The position numbers and the translations under genes were made by a program. This document shows positions 23,419 to 36,517 of a stretch of DNA of 64,000 bases, one piece after another. Each line of letters begins with the position of its first letter. Within the stretch, counting starts at the first letter, position 1. The notes under the pieces are model-generated. The model saw nothing but the letters and a program-made list of their open reading frames with translations, was not told where the DNA came from and did not search any database. Source of the DNA: Warburgia ugandensis. Taxonomy: Eukaryota; Streptophyta; Magnoliopsida; Canellales; Canellaceae. The stretch covers positions 35,163,217-35,227,216 of the forward strand of contig CP141139.1 in assembly GCA_035236585.1 (NCBI GenBank), in the 5' to 3' direction.

Positions 23419-26142
23419 TGTAATGCCTCGAGCAATTTACGCTATTGAATTGGACATTCTATAAGAAATGAACTGTGTTAAATGTTTTACTTTATTTAAA
23501 ATAGTAAATGAAGGAATTTGTAAGAAAACTTGATACCATTAGATTCTACTCCAAAAATGGAAGCCAACGCCTCAAAGAACGCCAAAAACGAAGTTCGTAT
23601 GAAGAAGTTACGGCTGTTTAAAGATTAGGGGCATTTCTATAATTTAAACTAAAAACAAAAAAGACAGAAAACGCAGGGAGCCGTTTTGATAACAGTACCC
23701 CGTCTTCTTCTTCCTCTAGACTTCTCCAGAAACCCTGTTTCTAGAGGTTTCTACCACCGACAACAGCGGCACCACCATAGCAAGGCTATAAAAAGCCCTA
23801 TTCCCCTCTCTTCAAAACACGATTTCCTGCGACAGCCAGGCCCGAGTCAGGCCAACCATTCTTTTTACCTATCTCCCCATTCCCCGCTCTTCTCTTTTCC
23901 GGTCTTGCTCGACATTGGGGTTTTTCTCTTCACAATTTCCAATGACATAGGGTTTTCAGACGGAAAGAGGGAGCCGCACCACCCGAAGGAGGGCGTCCCC
24001 GGCTACCCAGGTAAGCCCCTCTTTCCCTTTCTCTCCATTTTACTTCCCTCAGGCCAGATTCCGGATCTGGTCTTTTCCCAGCTGGTTTTTCCAGTCGGAG
24101 AACGACGAAGCCGGTTCCAGCCGGCTCTGTACGAACAAGGCGTCCCAGGGACGCCATGCTTCACGTGCACCTGGGACAGGGTCCTTAGGACGGGTTCCAG
24201 GCATACGACAGTGCGTACACTGTCTCTGGTGCGGCCTTCAAGTGCGCGCACGACATGGGGCACGGGTCCTGCCTCTACCGGGATGCACGGGGTGCCCTGG
24301 GAGCTAAGACGCACCATGCTACACCAAAGGTACGTCCGTGCGATGCCATCCAGGACGCGCGTCATAGCGCGTCGCTTGAGCATGCATGTGCGCGTGCAAA
24401 ACGAGGTCCCTGGCACGGCCTTTGGGCATGGACGCATGTGAGGCGGTCGCGGTTCCACCAGGATGCATAGGTGTCCTGGGAACTGGGACACGCGAACCTA
24501 ATGAGACTATAAAGTTAAGATAAGAGGACAATTTACAGAGTTAACCATTGAATAGTAGATCCATATTATAGGATCTAGCCTGACAATGAATTAGGCAAGG
24601 ACCCATGGACCCCAAAAGACAGATCTAGCGATCTAATTTCTAAATAGATCGAAATTGATAGGGACTCCTTGTTATCCATTCATATCCAAGAGTTTATAAA
24701 TAAGACCCAGGGTCGGGTTGAGTGATGAAGGACGCGACTCCAGGAGACTTCGAGGTAGGTGCTTTATCGCTACTAGACTTTTTAAAAGAACCCATGATGT
24801 TTTGATGTAGGTGCTCTATCGCTACTAGACTTTTTAAAAGAACCCATGATTGTTTTGAGAATGCATATTTTAAGTTTAAGATATATGACTTGTTTAGCAT
24901 GACTTAATCTTATAAACGAATTTAGCATGACTTAATCTTATAAACGAATTCAGCATGCATATGACAAATACATTATGCACAGACATGTTTTGCAAATAAT
25001 TGGATATACCGCATGATTTGTGAGCATTGAGTTCTTAAAAAATTGCATGTCCTTGAGGGTTGCCAAAAGATGCTGGAGTGCCCAAAAGACGCTGGGTAGG
25101 CACTTGTGAGGGTCAAGCAGTTGTGAGGGACCCAAAGAGGACAGGTTTTGAAAAAGAGGTTTTTGCTTGTTTGATCGTATATGATTTGGGCTAGTAAGCT
25201 CGTGGGCGTTATGCCGAGAGGTCTGGGGTGTCCTCCTAGCCTCTACCACTATTAGGTGGAATGGGTACCACCCCCAAAAAGGCATGTCCCTACGTCGACT
25301 GCATGTGGTACAGGGGGCTACCACTGGTGTCACGGCACTGGATCAATGTGTCATATGCCCCGTGGAGGCTATGACTGAGTGTCCTCAGGTACCCAGGGGC
25401 CACACAGCAGCGAGGTCGTGGGCATAGTGGGCCCTATGTTTTCGTGGACTTACTTGCATTACATATGGTATGACATGAGGTTGGTCGACCATACCATACC
25501 ATATATCCATGAGTTGGATTCAATTGAGCATCTTGTGCATATCATTATGTGTATGATATATATATGATACTTTTGACTTGGATTATGTAATTCTTTAAGT
25601 CGTCAGTATTCCAATTCGACAATGGTTTTTAATATCGATATTGAACATGATTGTTCAAACATGCACATGTTTTAAAGAGCATATGATTTTAAACGTAGCA
25701 TGCATTGTAAAACTAGTAGTGATAGACGCCTACTGAGTATAATATATACTCACCCAAATATATAACATTTTTCAGGATAGCTCCATTCACGAGTAGAAGA
25801 CGCCTCAGGAAATGTTAGTGCTATGAGCAAGAAAAATCAAAAGGAGACAATTATACATGTAAGTAAACGCTCTACCCTTTGGACATGTATTTGTATTTAT
25901 TCTGATTGAAATTTGTGGACTGGATAGACCTAGGAAGACATTTATGATTTCTGAAATTTTCAAAAACTACTTTGGTTGTTGTGATAGCAAATGATACTCG
26001 AGGTTTTCAAAATGAGTTTAAAACAAAAGATTTTCCACTGCATTGCATTGTTTTCATAAAATTGTTTTCAAATAAGGATGCATCCCGCCTTAGGAATTAG
26101 ATATTGCATTTAAAAATGTATGAGAAAACCCAGGTCGTCACA
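23419..26142 (+). repeat. 3' LTR of inner element
   Basis: It matches the 5' LTR but is about 210 bp longer, mainly through a differing leader segment near 23.83-24.07 kb and a short extra piece after the first 10 bp. It ends gtcgtcaca just before the cacag duplication. Confidence 0.92.
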
Positions 26143-26698
26143 CACAGTCCCCGTTTCTACACCCATCTTGGCCTACTTTTCCTTCTGCCCTTAGGACACT
26201 CTCTAAGAAAATGTCCTACCTCCCCACAGCCATAACACCTGAATGGCTGTCTCTAAAAAAATGGTTGCTGCTGTCATTAGTGTTGCTGTCTATCAAGTCT
26301 CTTACACACACGCCCAGGGTGCCAACCCTTGCATTTGTCATGTCTCCTTTTATCTACATCCCTCCTAGGCTTAGTCTGTTGCTGATGAACTGGAGCTCTC
26401 TGTGACTGTACAGCACCAATAGGTCTCTTGCCCTTACTGAATCCTTCTCAAGCATGGAGGCCATGTCAGCAGCATCCTGTACAGTCGTGGGTCATGAAGG
26501 AATCACTCGTGCCCTCAGCCACGATGTCAATCCATCCACAAATTGGTATATGGCCTCCTTATCCGAGGCAAGAATGTCAGGAGAAAATCTCCTCAGTCTG
26601 GTGAATTGATTCAACTATTATTGAACCGTCATATCTGGCTACTCCAAGGTGGCGAGCTCTTTCTTCAATGACTGCAATGCATGTTGTAGGAAATACCA

Positions 26699-29600
26699 CG
26701 TAATGCCTCAAAATTTTGAAGATATTTTGTATCACTTATATGACCATGATCAATAAAGTGTTTATTTTGAAAATTCATATCTGTTTAATGATATAACTAG
26801 AGGGTTAGATGTTTAATTTCAATTAAAAATATGAAACATAGGAGTCTGTAAGAAAAATCAGTACCATTAGATTCTACACTCGAAATGGAATCCAATGCCT
26901 CAAAGAACGCCGAAAACAGAGTTCATATGACAAAGTTATGGGCTTTTGAAGATTGAGGGTATTTTTGTAAAATGTATTTAAGTGCGAATGGCTCGAAAAC
27001 ACATGGGGTCATTTTGATAATGACACCCCTCTTCTTCCCCACCGACCAGTCCACTACCTTTGCCATCTAGTTGTCATGCCACACTACTCTTGCAATGCGG
27101 CGCCAGAAAAAATGGCAGCACCGCCATTGGGCAGCACCACCTTCCCTCTCTTATAAAAACCCTCCATCCCCTCTTCCCAAATCAAGTTTTCTCCACTCCC
27201 AACAATTCTTAAACCAGATTTGACAACAAAGGTTGCCGCGTTTGATGCCTCTGATCGGGCAACAAGGAGAGTTTTTTAGGTATGATTCTCTCCCCACTCC
27301 ACTCCACTCCTCTCTCTTTCCTCTCCCTTTTCCCCCATATCCTAACCAGATCTAGTAGTTCTCCGGCTGGAAATCGCCAGAGGAAGACGGGTTCAGAACC
27401 AGACCCATCATAGACGACGTAGGCTGCGCGTGACATTCCAGGGACGTTGCGCGTGACGTCTCAGGGACGCTATACGTGATGCTCTCCTGAGACGCTCTCC
27501 CTGGGGCAGTCATCCCGCATAGCGTGCAGAAAGAGTCATGGTGCGACCAAGAAGCATGGAGCGTCTCGGCGCAGTGCACACGTGCCAAAGACGCGTCTGG
27601 TGACGCCGTCTAAGACGCTATAGCGTAGCTCGAGCATGCGCCAGTGTGCGAACGCAGTCGCTGTTCGACCAGGACCCGCAGCGTCTTGGGAACCGTGACA
27701 CGTGGGCCCTAATAAACAAATCTGGTTCGTCCATTAAGGCGCAATACAAAAACTGCAATTAAGGGGGTTATATAACTCCAATCAATAATCCGAAAGAACC
27801 GTTGAGTTCGTAATTACAACACTAACCTAATTACACAATAACATTTAGGATCAAGAAATTATTTAGGGTGACTATAGCCTAAAAACTATAGAGATCTTAT
27901 AAATCCACGAGGTCAACTATGATCAGACCTCATGAATGATCTAATAGAGGCCTAAAGACATTCTTAGTCCAAGATCGAACCAAGAATTATGCAACTCAAC
28001 TCCTAGAAAACCCAAATCAAATAGATATAGGCATTAACTGGTGAATCTAGCAATCATGCTTGGATGTTATGTTTGAACGACATATAGGAACCATAAAGGT
28101 ACCTTAGGACTCGAATTGAAGGGGGATACAAGCTAAGTAATGACGCTCGAGGTAGGTAGTCTGATACTACTCAGTTTTTCAAATGCATCCCAAACTCTAA
28201 GTGATTTACCTGCTTCTATTGTCGTATGTAGTGTGTGTTTTGGACATGTTGTTCTTATACGTGTGTGCAGACTTGTCTTCATGATTTATGTCCTTGATGC
28301 ACTTGCATTTGTCACTGTATTGAGTATGCTTTTGGGATATCATGTTTTATACGAGCTTGCATATTTATGGCATTGAATACGATACTAGCATGAGCAGATT
28401 TTATGCATTGCTCACATGTTTTGAGAACAAATGCATAAATTGCATGATTTCGATGATTAAGATTTGGATTTATCTATATATGCTTTTTGGGCTATTGAGC
28501 CTAGTGGGTACTATGCTGAGAGGTTGTGATGTACGGGGTTGGCCTCCCGGCCTCTACCACCAAAAAGGTGGATGGTATCGCTGCCAAAAACGGCATTGTC
28601 CCTTCCTTGACTGCTGTGGTAAATAGGGACGACCAGTGGAGGGGTCACGGCACCCTTTCGGGGACATATCCATAGTCGTCGTAGAGGCTATGGTGGACTA
28701 GTCTCTAGATACAGGAGACACGCGATTCAAAGGTGTTTTGGTCATGAACATAGTGAACCCTATTATTTCAGTTGTATTGATATGTATATAGCATTGAGAT
28801 TGTCGTAAATGAGTACTCGTGACCAGTCGGCTTGAGACTGTGTGCATGTTATTTTATGATGCTATCATTTGCCTCGAATGAGGACTATTTTAAGCATTTC
28901 ATGATCATTATATTTGAGCTCGTTGATTTAACATGTTGTTGAGATCTCATGACTTAGATCTATTGAGTTCTAATTGATTTCGACTCTTTTGAATTCAGTC
29001 ATATCTCTATTGTTGCATACTGAAGTTTAGTAAAGAAATCCATGGTTGGCACTGCTTACATTTTATGTAGAAATATGCATATTTATTCAAAACAGGCATT
29101 ACTGATGTTTTACAAGCAAGCTCTTTGCATTTTGTATGTTACATGACATGGTTTCAAAAGGGTAGTATTAGGTTACGTACTGAGTATGATGAATTACTCA
29201 ACCCAATCCATCATTTTTCCAGATCAAACTTTAATGCCTCAAATTTTGAAGACATTTTGTATGATCAAGTGCAGCATCCCTGGGACACGTCTACGACAGG
29301 TTTCATCCCGTCTAGTTTTATTCTGGAAATTCAACAATTTCAAGCAGAAAAAATGCCCAGATCTGGTCGAGATCTAGGGGAAAAGGAAGAGGGAAGAGAG
29401 AGGAGTATTGTGGGGAGGAGAACCGTACCTGGAAAACTCTCCTCGTTGCTCGATTAGAAGCTTCAAATGGATTTGCAAACCCTAGTGGTCAGATCCATTT
29501 GTGGATTCTTTTGCATTCTTTTGCATAAATTATTTTAAAATAGAGATCGATCTCATCGTTTATCATAAAAATTGCATCATAAAAACCCAGGTTGTCACAC

Positions 29601-29966
29601 AAACAAAGTATTCTTAGAAGGGACATCAAAGATCGTTAGGACCACAATCAAGAAAGCACATGTAAGGTTCATAATAACCCTTTTTGTATTTGATGTAAAC
29701 TTGGTTATAAGTGCTTATTTGTGACTTGGGCTGTGATTAACAATCTTGGGATTAGTAGTTATTCATTTATATGTTTTGCCAAAAAGTGCCATGGCCTTAT
29801 GCATTATTCGTTCACCGTGATTTGTTAATGACACTCGAGGTTTTTATACAAAAGTTTTAATTAAAAGAAAATTTTCTCTGCATTCTTTTGCATAAATTAT
29901 TTTAAAATAGAGATCAATCTCGTTGTTTATTATAAAAAATGCATCCTAAAAACCTAGGACGTCACA
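26699..29966 (+). mobile_element. Rearranged LTR mosaic related to the inner element's family (fossil)
   Basis: It lies inside the gag side of the outer element. It starts gtaatgcctcaaaattttg and shares with the inner element's LTRs the layout of a GC-rich leader, a ctctaccac..ggtgg block and a terminal ..gtcaca, but is well diverged. Two alternative LTR ends (near 29598 and 29966) and a stretch at about 29270-29480 that resembles 27.2-27.45 kb in inverted orientation show it is a mosaic of at least two pieces. No coding domain was recognised. Confidence 0.65.
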
Positions 29967-30590
29967 TACTGATCATCAAAAGCCTGCTTAAAGGTCTTCC
30001 AGGTGATCATCTCTATAGAAGATGAATGGGTATGCATAAAAGTTTGCCACCAGAAACCTGCCTCACCCTTCAATAGGTAAGCAGCTACTCAGACGTAATC
30101 CTCAGCTGGAACCTTCATAGCGTGGAATGTTCTCTCTACCCCGAACAACCATCTCTCTTCCTCCTCAGTGTCACTGTCTCCATAGAAGCGTGGCACCATC
30201 TTCTAAAATCACTTTAATAATTTGTATGTCTTGTTACAATTCCATGAAGCATCACCCTTAGTGGTCTTAGGTGCTGGTGGTGCCTGCACCTGGTGGGTAG
30301 ATTGGACAAATGAATCTACTAGTGCCACTGGAGGCGTCAGCATGGGTGTTGTGTTCGCAGTATGCATTACAATCCCAATCTACTACTGCATAAGTGGCAT
30401 CAATCCTCACGTCACTCTGTTCACCAAATCAGTATCACAAGACCTTGTCCTTCTTTGAGGAGCCATCTATCTGGAATTCAAGTATCATTAAGCGTAAGTT
30501 CTTCCCTCTTAATTCTCCTTCAACTACAATTTATCGACTATCATATACATATACGTGGACCTTTGTAATGATTACAATGGCCTAGACTGG

Positions 30591-30602
30591 GCTCTGATAC
30601 CA
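30591..30602 (-). promoter_or_regulatory. Primer binding site of outer element
   Basis: gctctgatacca is the reverse complement of tggtatcagagc. It lies 4 bp from the LTR terminus at 30607 and fixes the element's orientation as minus. Confidence 0.92.
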
Positions 30603-30606
30603 ACTT

Positions 30607-31635
30607 TGTAACACCCTGGGTTTTTATAATATTTTTATATAATAATAGTAGTAATAATAATAAATATGGTAGGGATCCCTGAGTAAAAAAGTTCTATTTA
30701 GTCATAATTTAAAAACACCCTTAGGTGTTATACCACATCCAAAAAACATCACCAAAATGATTAGAAAATTTATATACATATGTTGCAATAAATTTAAACC
30801 AAAACCAATATCAAATCCAACATCAAAAACCAAAGGCGCCTTTATTTTAAACAATAAATATCTAGAAAACATAATAATGTGGCTCAGGTTCTATCCATCA
30901 TAACATTCCACCATACTCAATAACATGTCCATAGTGTATAAATGTCATAATCAAACTCAATTATGAGTGTATACAATCCATAAGATAAATATGAAATAAA
31001 GTCTATCTAATCACTCATGTTGAACTATCTATCAGTAAGATAAATGTCTCCACTATATCACTGTCCTTCCATGCCCTTGCCTTTCTTACTGTCGCTCACA
31101 ATATCTGAGGCATTGCAAAACAAAGCAATGCCTCAGCAAGCTATTGCTTGTGTAGGTACGTAGACATTTAATGAAATGCAATTATGGCATAAAAAGAATA
31201 ATTCAAATGATAAGAGCTTATAAGAGCGTAAAGCATAAAATCCATGGAATACAAATGCCATGAATCATATCAATACTAGGATCAAAGTTTCATGCTCAAT
31301 AAAACATGAGTCACATGTATATAAAACATGAGTATAATGCGATCTCAATGAGCATACAATAAACAAATAGGGCACCCCACAGTACGTGAGTCCCATGAGT
31401 ATCCCCTACACTTGTACAACAGGTCATGAAAACTCATACCAATCCTCTGAGTATCATCACACCCAGGTACCAAAATGATATATCTAGTCTCATCATGCAT
31501 ACACACATAATAAGTGTATGGATAGTCATGTTGCAGTGGTAACCGTATATCTTAGGTCTAGACAACTGCCACTCCCTATAGACACCGTAATGGGAGACTC
31601 ACCATCCATCCCCATGGGTGGGCCCGGATTGGTAG
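30607..31635 (-). repeat. Outer element 5' LTR, primer-proximal part
   Basis: It starts tgtaacaccctgggttttta next to the primer site and shares its first 170 bp or so with the piece at 14861. It carries a perfect 12-bp stem hairpin at 31105-31136. It is cut by the solo-LTR-like insertion at 31636 and seems to resume at 36518. Confidence 0.8.
31105..31136 (-). other. LTR hairpin (12-bp perfect stem)
   Basis: ctgaggcattgc pairs with gcaatgcctcag around the loop aaaacaaa. It lies about 500 bp from the primer-proximal LTR end of the outer element. Confidence 0.75.
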
Positions 31636-34600
31636 TGTGGCAACCTGGGTTTTTGTAACACATTTTGTAATATATTTTGAAAGGCATGGCCCTTAATAGT
31701 AAAAAAATTTCGCAAAACAAAGCAACGAAAATTCTTTTCTTTAGAACTTGTTTTGTAAAACCCAAGTCATCACTTCATACATAACATAGGTAGAACTTTG
31801 TACAAGATAAAATTCCATTGAACGAATATACTTTTATTAAATTCCAGAATCCATCCAGTGGTTCACAGTACAGCCAAATCCATTACAATACTTGTCCAAA
31901 TTACATAATCCAAAACTCAAAGCTCACCATACAATGCAACTCTCATTATAATACAATACTCTCAAACAAAGCAAAATACATGTCTTCAAGGGGTATACCT
32001 TGAAGATTATTCTCTTCAAGTCTTCTATTGTCTTGAGCTCCTAACTCTCCTTCCATGTATCTGAGATATTGTAAACATTGCAACATTTACAATATCTCAG
32101 CAAGCAATGCTTGGTAGGGGATTCAAGAAGCATAATAATTTACAATATAATTCTAATACTTCATAATCTCGTTATCCCTAAACATATTCATATCTCTACT
32201 CTTTACTTTGTAATATATGTACATCCATATATATACATGCTATACATGGGTAAATCAATTAAATTTATGAAAGTAATCAAATATCATTCTCAACTAAGCT
32301 GATCAATTCTCTCCATTATGAGAATTTAGTATTTCAGCTAATCCTACACTGGGAATTTTCCTTCTTGGAAAATATTGGTAATATACAATTACCTAGCATT
32401 TCATTATGCTAAAACATAAGGCATTTCACTATGCCTACTCTCATATGCATTATAGTGCAAAATAATCAAAGGGCTACCATGCTGCAGTCTGATCCGTACT
32501 AGTGCGCTCGGATAACTACCTTGTACACCACTGATACCACAATGGAAAATATTATGTCACTACCCGTATGGGGAGACAGGACTTTCACAATGGTGGCTTT
32601 CCCATAATTGCCCCACCCGACTTTTAGCCTCTCATAGGACAAGGTATCATCAAATCATCAAATTTCAAGAAGCGGATGGCCAAACCCTCATAACTCCTCT
32701 AGCATAGCATTTCCCAGCCTTATGCCTATTAAAACAAAATTACAAGCCTCCAAGCTTGCATGTAAAATAGATTTCATACATATTAGACAATCTGTCTATT
32801 TACTTAGGGCTGAAATATCTTCTAGTTCCCTATTCACTTAGAGTCTAGTCCTTAACCATTTTATATGTGTTTGGTTGGATCATAAGGGTTTCGGGGGATT
32901 TAATACAAGTATTAACATTACTCTTGTCAACATAAGGTCATGGGTTCAATCATGTACATCCCATGTAGATGCATTCATCAAATCCTCCTACCTTCAAGTA
33001 GTGATCCCTTTTCCCAGATCTTTCATTATCCTGACTGATGTATGTAATCTGTACATCCATACATACTGTCAATATATATAAATTATGAACAATCCTATTG
33101 ATCACTAGATCTAATGTTTAGAATGATCTTTAAATCATTCGTATCTACGTATTTTCTATCTCTAAGTCCTTGTGTATCCATCTCCTTGATCTTGATCTTT
33201 CATAGATCCTTTTGATCGATAATCTATACTTGTTGATAAAGATCAAGGACCTAGATCTTTTATCATCTAGTTCTTCTTTGATCTAAGTTCAGTTATTGGA
33301 TCATCCCTAAGGAGGATGATCTTAGTTTTCTCCCTTGAATCATCTTTGATCAAGGGTTTGGATTATCTAATCTAATGAACTAGATTTGATCTATAACATG
33401 CATACTAATAAACATGCATACTAGATACAATACAATATTCTTATTCTTATTCTTATTGTTCTTGATCATTCAAGATCTAATAAATCTCATTTGATCATCC
33501 TTATCTTACTTACAGTTTTTTATTAGGGTTAGATAATTTACTAACCTTTTATGCTCTTACTATTATCATTCGACTGGTTAATGTTTTGCGGGTTGAAGGT
33601 AACTTATTTCAGCCTAAGTCTAGACTACTCCTCTTATTTTCAATTGGCTAAGGCTTACTAACTGAATGGGTGAACACAAAGTGGTTACTTCAATCCTCAT
33701 GTAAGAAGGCGTTTAGACCTCACATATATCAACAGAAGGTAGGGGAAGAGCAAGGCTCTATTAGACAACCCCCTTAACCACTATGTTCAACCTTCACTAA
33801 AGTGACCTTAGCTCAACCTTTCATAAGGTTCCTATAAGCATGTTGACCCTAAGTACTCTTTCTAATTGATTTTAATTAAGTCCATGAATATTTACAATGT
33901 CATTCATGGGGTTTATTATTCTCCGAGTTTGGGCCAAGGATTTGATAATCTTTACATTGTCCTACTAACTATAGACCTTACTAATTAAGTCCAAGACAGT
34001 CCACTCTCATTTGGGTCATGAAACTCTACTTTCTCATTAGATTCTATTTTTGATGTTTTATGCTCTTTATCTCATAACAAGTACATCTACTAATGAAATT
34101 TAACCATAAATGAATTATAAATTCAAAGCATAAAACTACATAATTGAACAACTTAATGATTATGATACAAGGTACTTAAAATTACACTAGCATGATTTTC
34201 AACTAATATACCTTAATAACTCAATTTAAACTAACATAGACCTAAGGTACAATCTCATACTATAGTATAATCTTACATGAAATCCTAGCATGGTCCTAAG
34301 TTACAATGGCATGAAATCATGCTAACTTGATCCTAAGTTACACTTGCATAAAATTACACTAACATGCCCCTAAGATAATTAAATCTAGCAACCTATTATA
34401 ACAATTTAATCATATATCATGCTAAAGTCTAAAAGTTGCACTAGCATGCTTTATAACATAAATCGCATTTAAAATGCTATTATCAAATAATAGAAAATGA
34501 AACTAATTACATTAATATTTTTAGAAACCTTTACTTATGATCCAACCATTAGATCTTAGATCTTTTCCTCTTAATCAAGGGTTTTAATTACATTTAGGAG

Positions 34601-36512
34601 TTTTTCTTCATTAAGGTCCAAAGATCATATTGCTTTATTTTTGTCATATTCAATCCATGATCTCCAGGATTTCATCATATTAACATTCATTCAATCCATC
34701 CCAAGGATCTTATCACACTTGATCTCATTGATCAAGTGGGTCCCTTTGTATTTTTAGGATTTTTCTACCATAACGGGTAGATCCCTTAATATATCTCAAA
34801 TATGTCCAAATAAACTATAGATATCACTTTATTTCAATAGTATATCATTATTAAAACAAATTACCAAGATCTGATCACCTCAGATCTTGAAGATCTTGGA
34901 AATTGGAAACTTATTTCCTAAATGCAGAAAGTTTCATAAGATGTTTTCTCCATTTTATTATTTCATAAGAAACTAGAGGTTGTAAGCTTTTCATAGCTTC
35001 TTTTCGATCTCAATTTGGAGTTCATATGACTCCTGAATTGAGTCCGAAAGTTCACAGTCCTTCCTAGGGTCCAGATTTGATCTGGGCCCATCAAAATGGA
35101 CGGCCCAGATTGTTCAGGCGGAACGAATGGTCGTCGCGCACCCGTCACCAAGACGCAAGACGAATTCTTCCGCCCGGGACCATTGCTTACGCGCGATCAT
35201 TCTGTTGGAAGGATGTTGTACAGTGGCATTTATGTGCCACGTTTCGCAGCGCATTTTAGGGACTCGATCTAATCGGGAGATCGGACAGTCCGTTCTGGAC
35301 CGTCCAATCAATACCTCTCAATTAAGGACCCAAAACTTAATAAAATTTTGTGAAACTTTTACCCTAGGGGTTTTGGACCCTTCTGGATTGATTGGTAAGG
35401 TCAGATTTTCCATCTGAGCCCTCAATAATCATGAATTGAAGGTTTTGATCTTTACTTTATTTTTACAATTTTTCACCCAAATCAAATTACAGTAAAATAA
35501 AATTTTCATTAAACAACAATAAATATGTCTAGGAAGTAGTTCCACCTACCTGATTGGAGAAAAAAAAATGGTTATATAGTCCAATTTAAGAGAATACTAG
35601 TTTTGATGATAAGATAGCCCAAGATCCACTTGTCTTGTGATTTTTGTTGTTTGAACCGTTGGATCTTGAAATTTCTTTGAGCCTTTTGTAGCTAAGGTAT
35701 AGTAGGAAATTTTATATGGTGAGATCTATGATATTTGATCTAGAACAGAGTGCCTAATTGAATTTAGATATCTTATTCCAATCTAAAGAGAGGAGAGAGA
35801 AAATGAAAGAGAGAGATCTTTTGGGAGTTTTGGGATTTGGGGAATGAATCTATGTTTAGTTTTGCAGGAAAAATCAAGATAATTTAGTGGGAATTTTATG
35901 CATATTTTTAGAGAATTTTTTGGGGTGTATTTATAGGTATTTTGGGTCTTTTTTCATGATTATGTGTAATGATTATAGTTTGTTTTATTACTATTTAATT
36001 AGCATTGGATTCTCCACCTTCACCTTTTTCTCCACTACCAGCTGGTAGGGGTTTGACCCATGATTTCATGTGGGCTAGTCATTAGATCCCTTTTTAGGTC
36101 CCTTGTGGGCGCCACATAGTGTAAAAAGACCATTTTTGCCCTTTATGTATAAAAATTGGGGTTTATTCCCATGATCTCGAAATTGAGTGTACTTAGTGGT
36201 GTTTGATTTGTATTTCTCAACACATTCTAAATTTTGATGTCTCAAATCTTGATTATGGGTAAAATTACTATTTTACCCTTTTGTCCATAAATTAAAGAAA
36301 ATTAAGGATTTTTTATCTGAATTTAGAATTTGTCGTGCTTACAGTCATTCTGAAGGGTTCGGTGAGTTCAAATTCAATTATACATGTCTTATCCCTTGAT
36401 TATAATTCTATAAGAAGTACATTCTAAATAACCCTCATATTCCAACCCAAAATTTCTGAAACTCAAACTTTATTTATTTTCTCAATCAATTACAAAAATT
36501 GGGGTTATTACA
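31636..36512 (-). mobile_element. Solo-LTR-like insertion of about 4.9 kb inside the outer LTR (fossil)
   Basis: It starts tgtggcaacctgggttttt and ends ggggttattaca. It is flanked by ggtag (31631-31635) and agtag (36513-36517), a duplication matching at 4 of 5 bases. It carries a perfect 15-bp stem hairpin (32061-32100) and many gatc-rich AT stretches, but no gag or pol domain, so a single very long LTR is the simplest reading. Minus orientation is inferred from resemblance of its first bases and hairpin placement to the outer element's LTR. Confidence 0.6.
32061..32100 (-). other. LTR hairpin (15-bp perfect stem)
   Basis: ctgagatattgtaaa pairs perfectly with tttacaatatctcag around a 10-nt loop. 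It lies about 425 bp from the 31636 end of the solo-LTR-like block. Confidence 0.8.
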
Positions 36513-36517
36513 AGTAG

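Larger units (their letters stand above)
17460..26142 (+). mobile_element. Inner Ty3/gypsy-type element with two LTRs, non-coding interior (fossil)
   Basis: An 8.68-kb plus-strand element inserted in the protease-proximal part of the outer element. It is flanked by a perfect 5-bp duplication cacag (17455-17459 and 26143-26147). The 5' LTR is 17460-19973 and the 3' LTR 23419-26142; both begin TGTAATGCC and end GTCACA. The Met-tRNA primer site tggtatcagagc is at 19976-19987. A typical Ty3 end, with aaggacgaaattctttta and a G-rich polypurine tract, precedes the 3' LTR. The 3.4-kb interior shows no recognisable gag or pol, so it was probably moved by proteins of other elements. In stretches compared by eye the LTRs differ at roughly one position in twenty, which suggests an age of very roughly two million years (inference). 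Confidence 0.9.

Noticed and set aside
17705-24531. GC-rich open frames in the inner element LTRs (107-251 codons) as genes
   Set aside because: They lie in the LTR leader regions, occur on both strands, and are not conserved in frame between the two LTRs.
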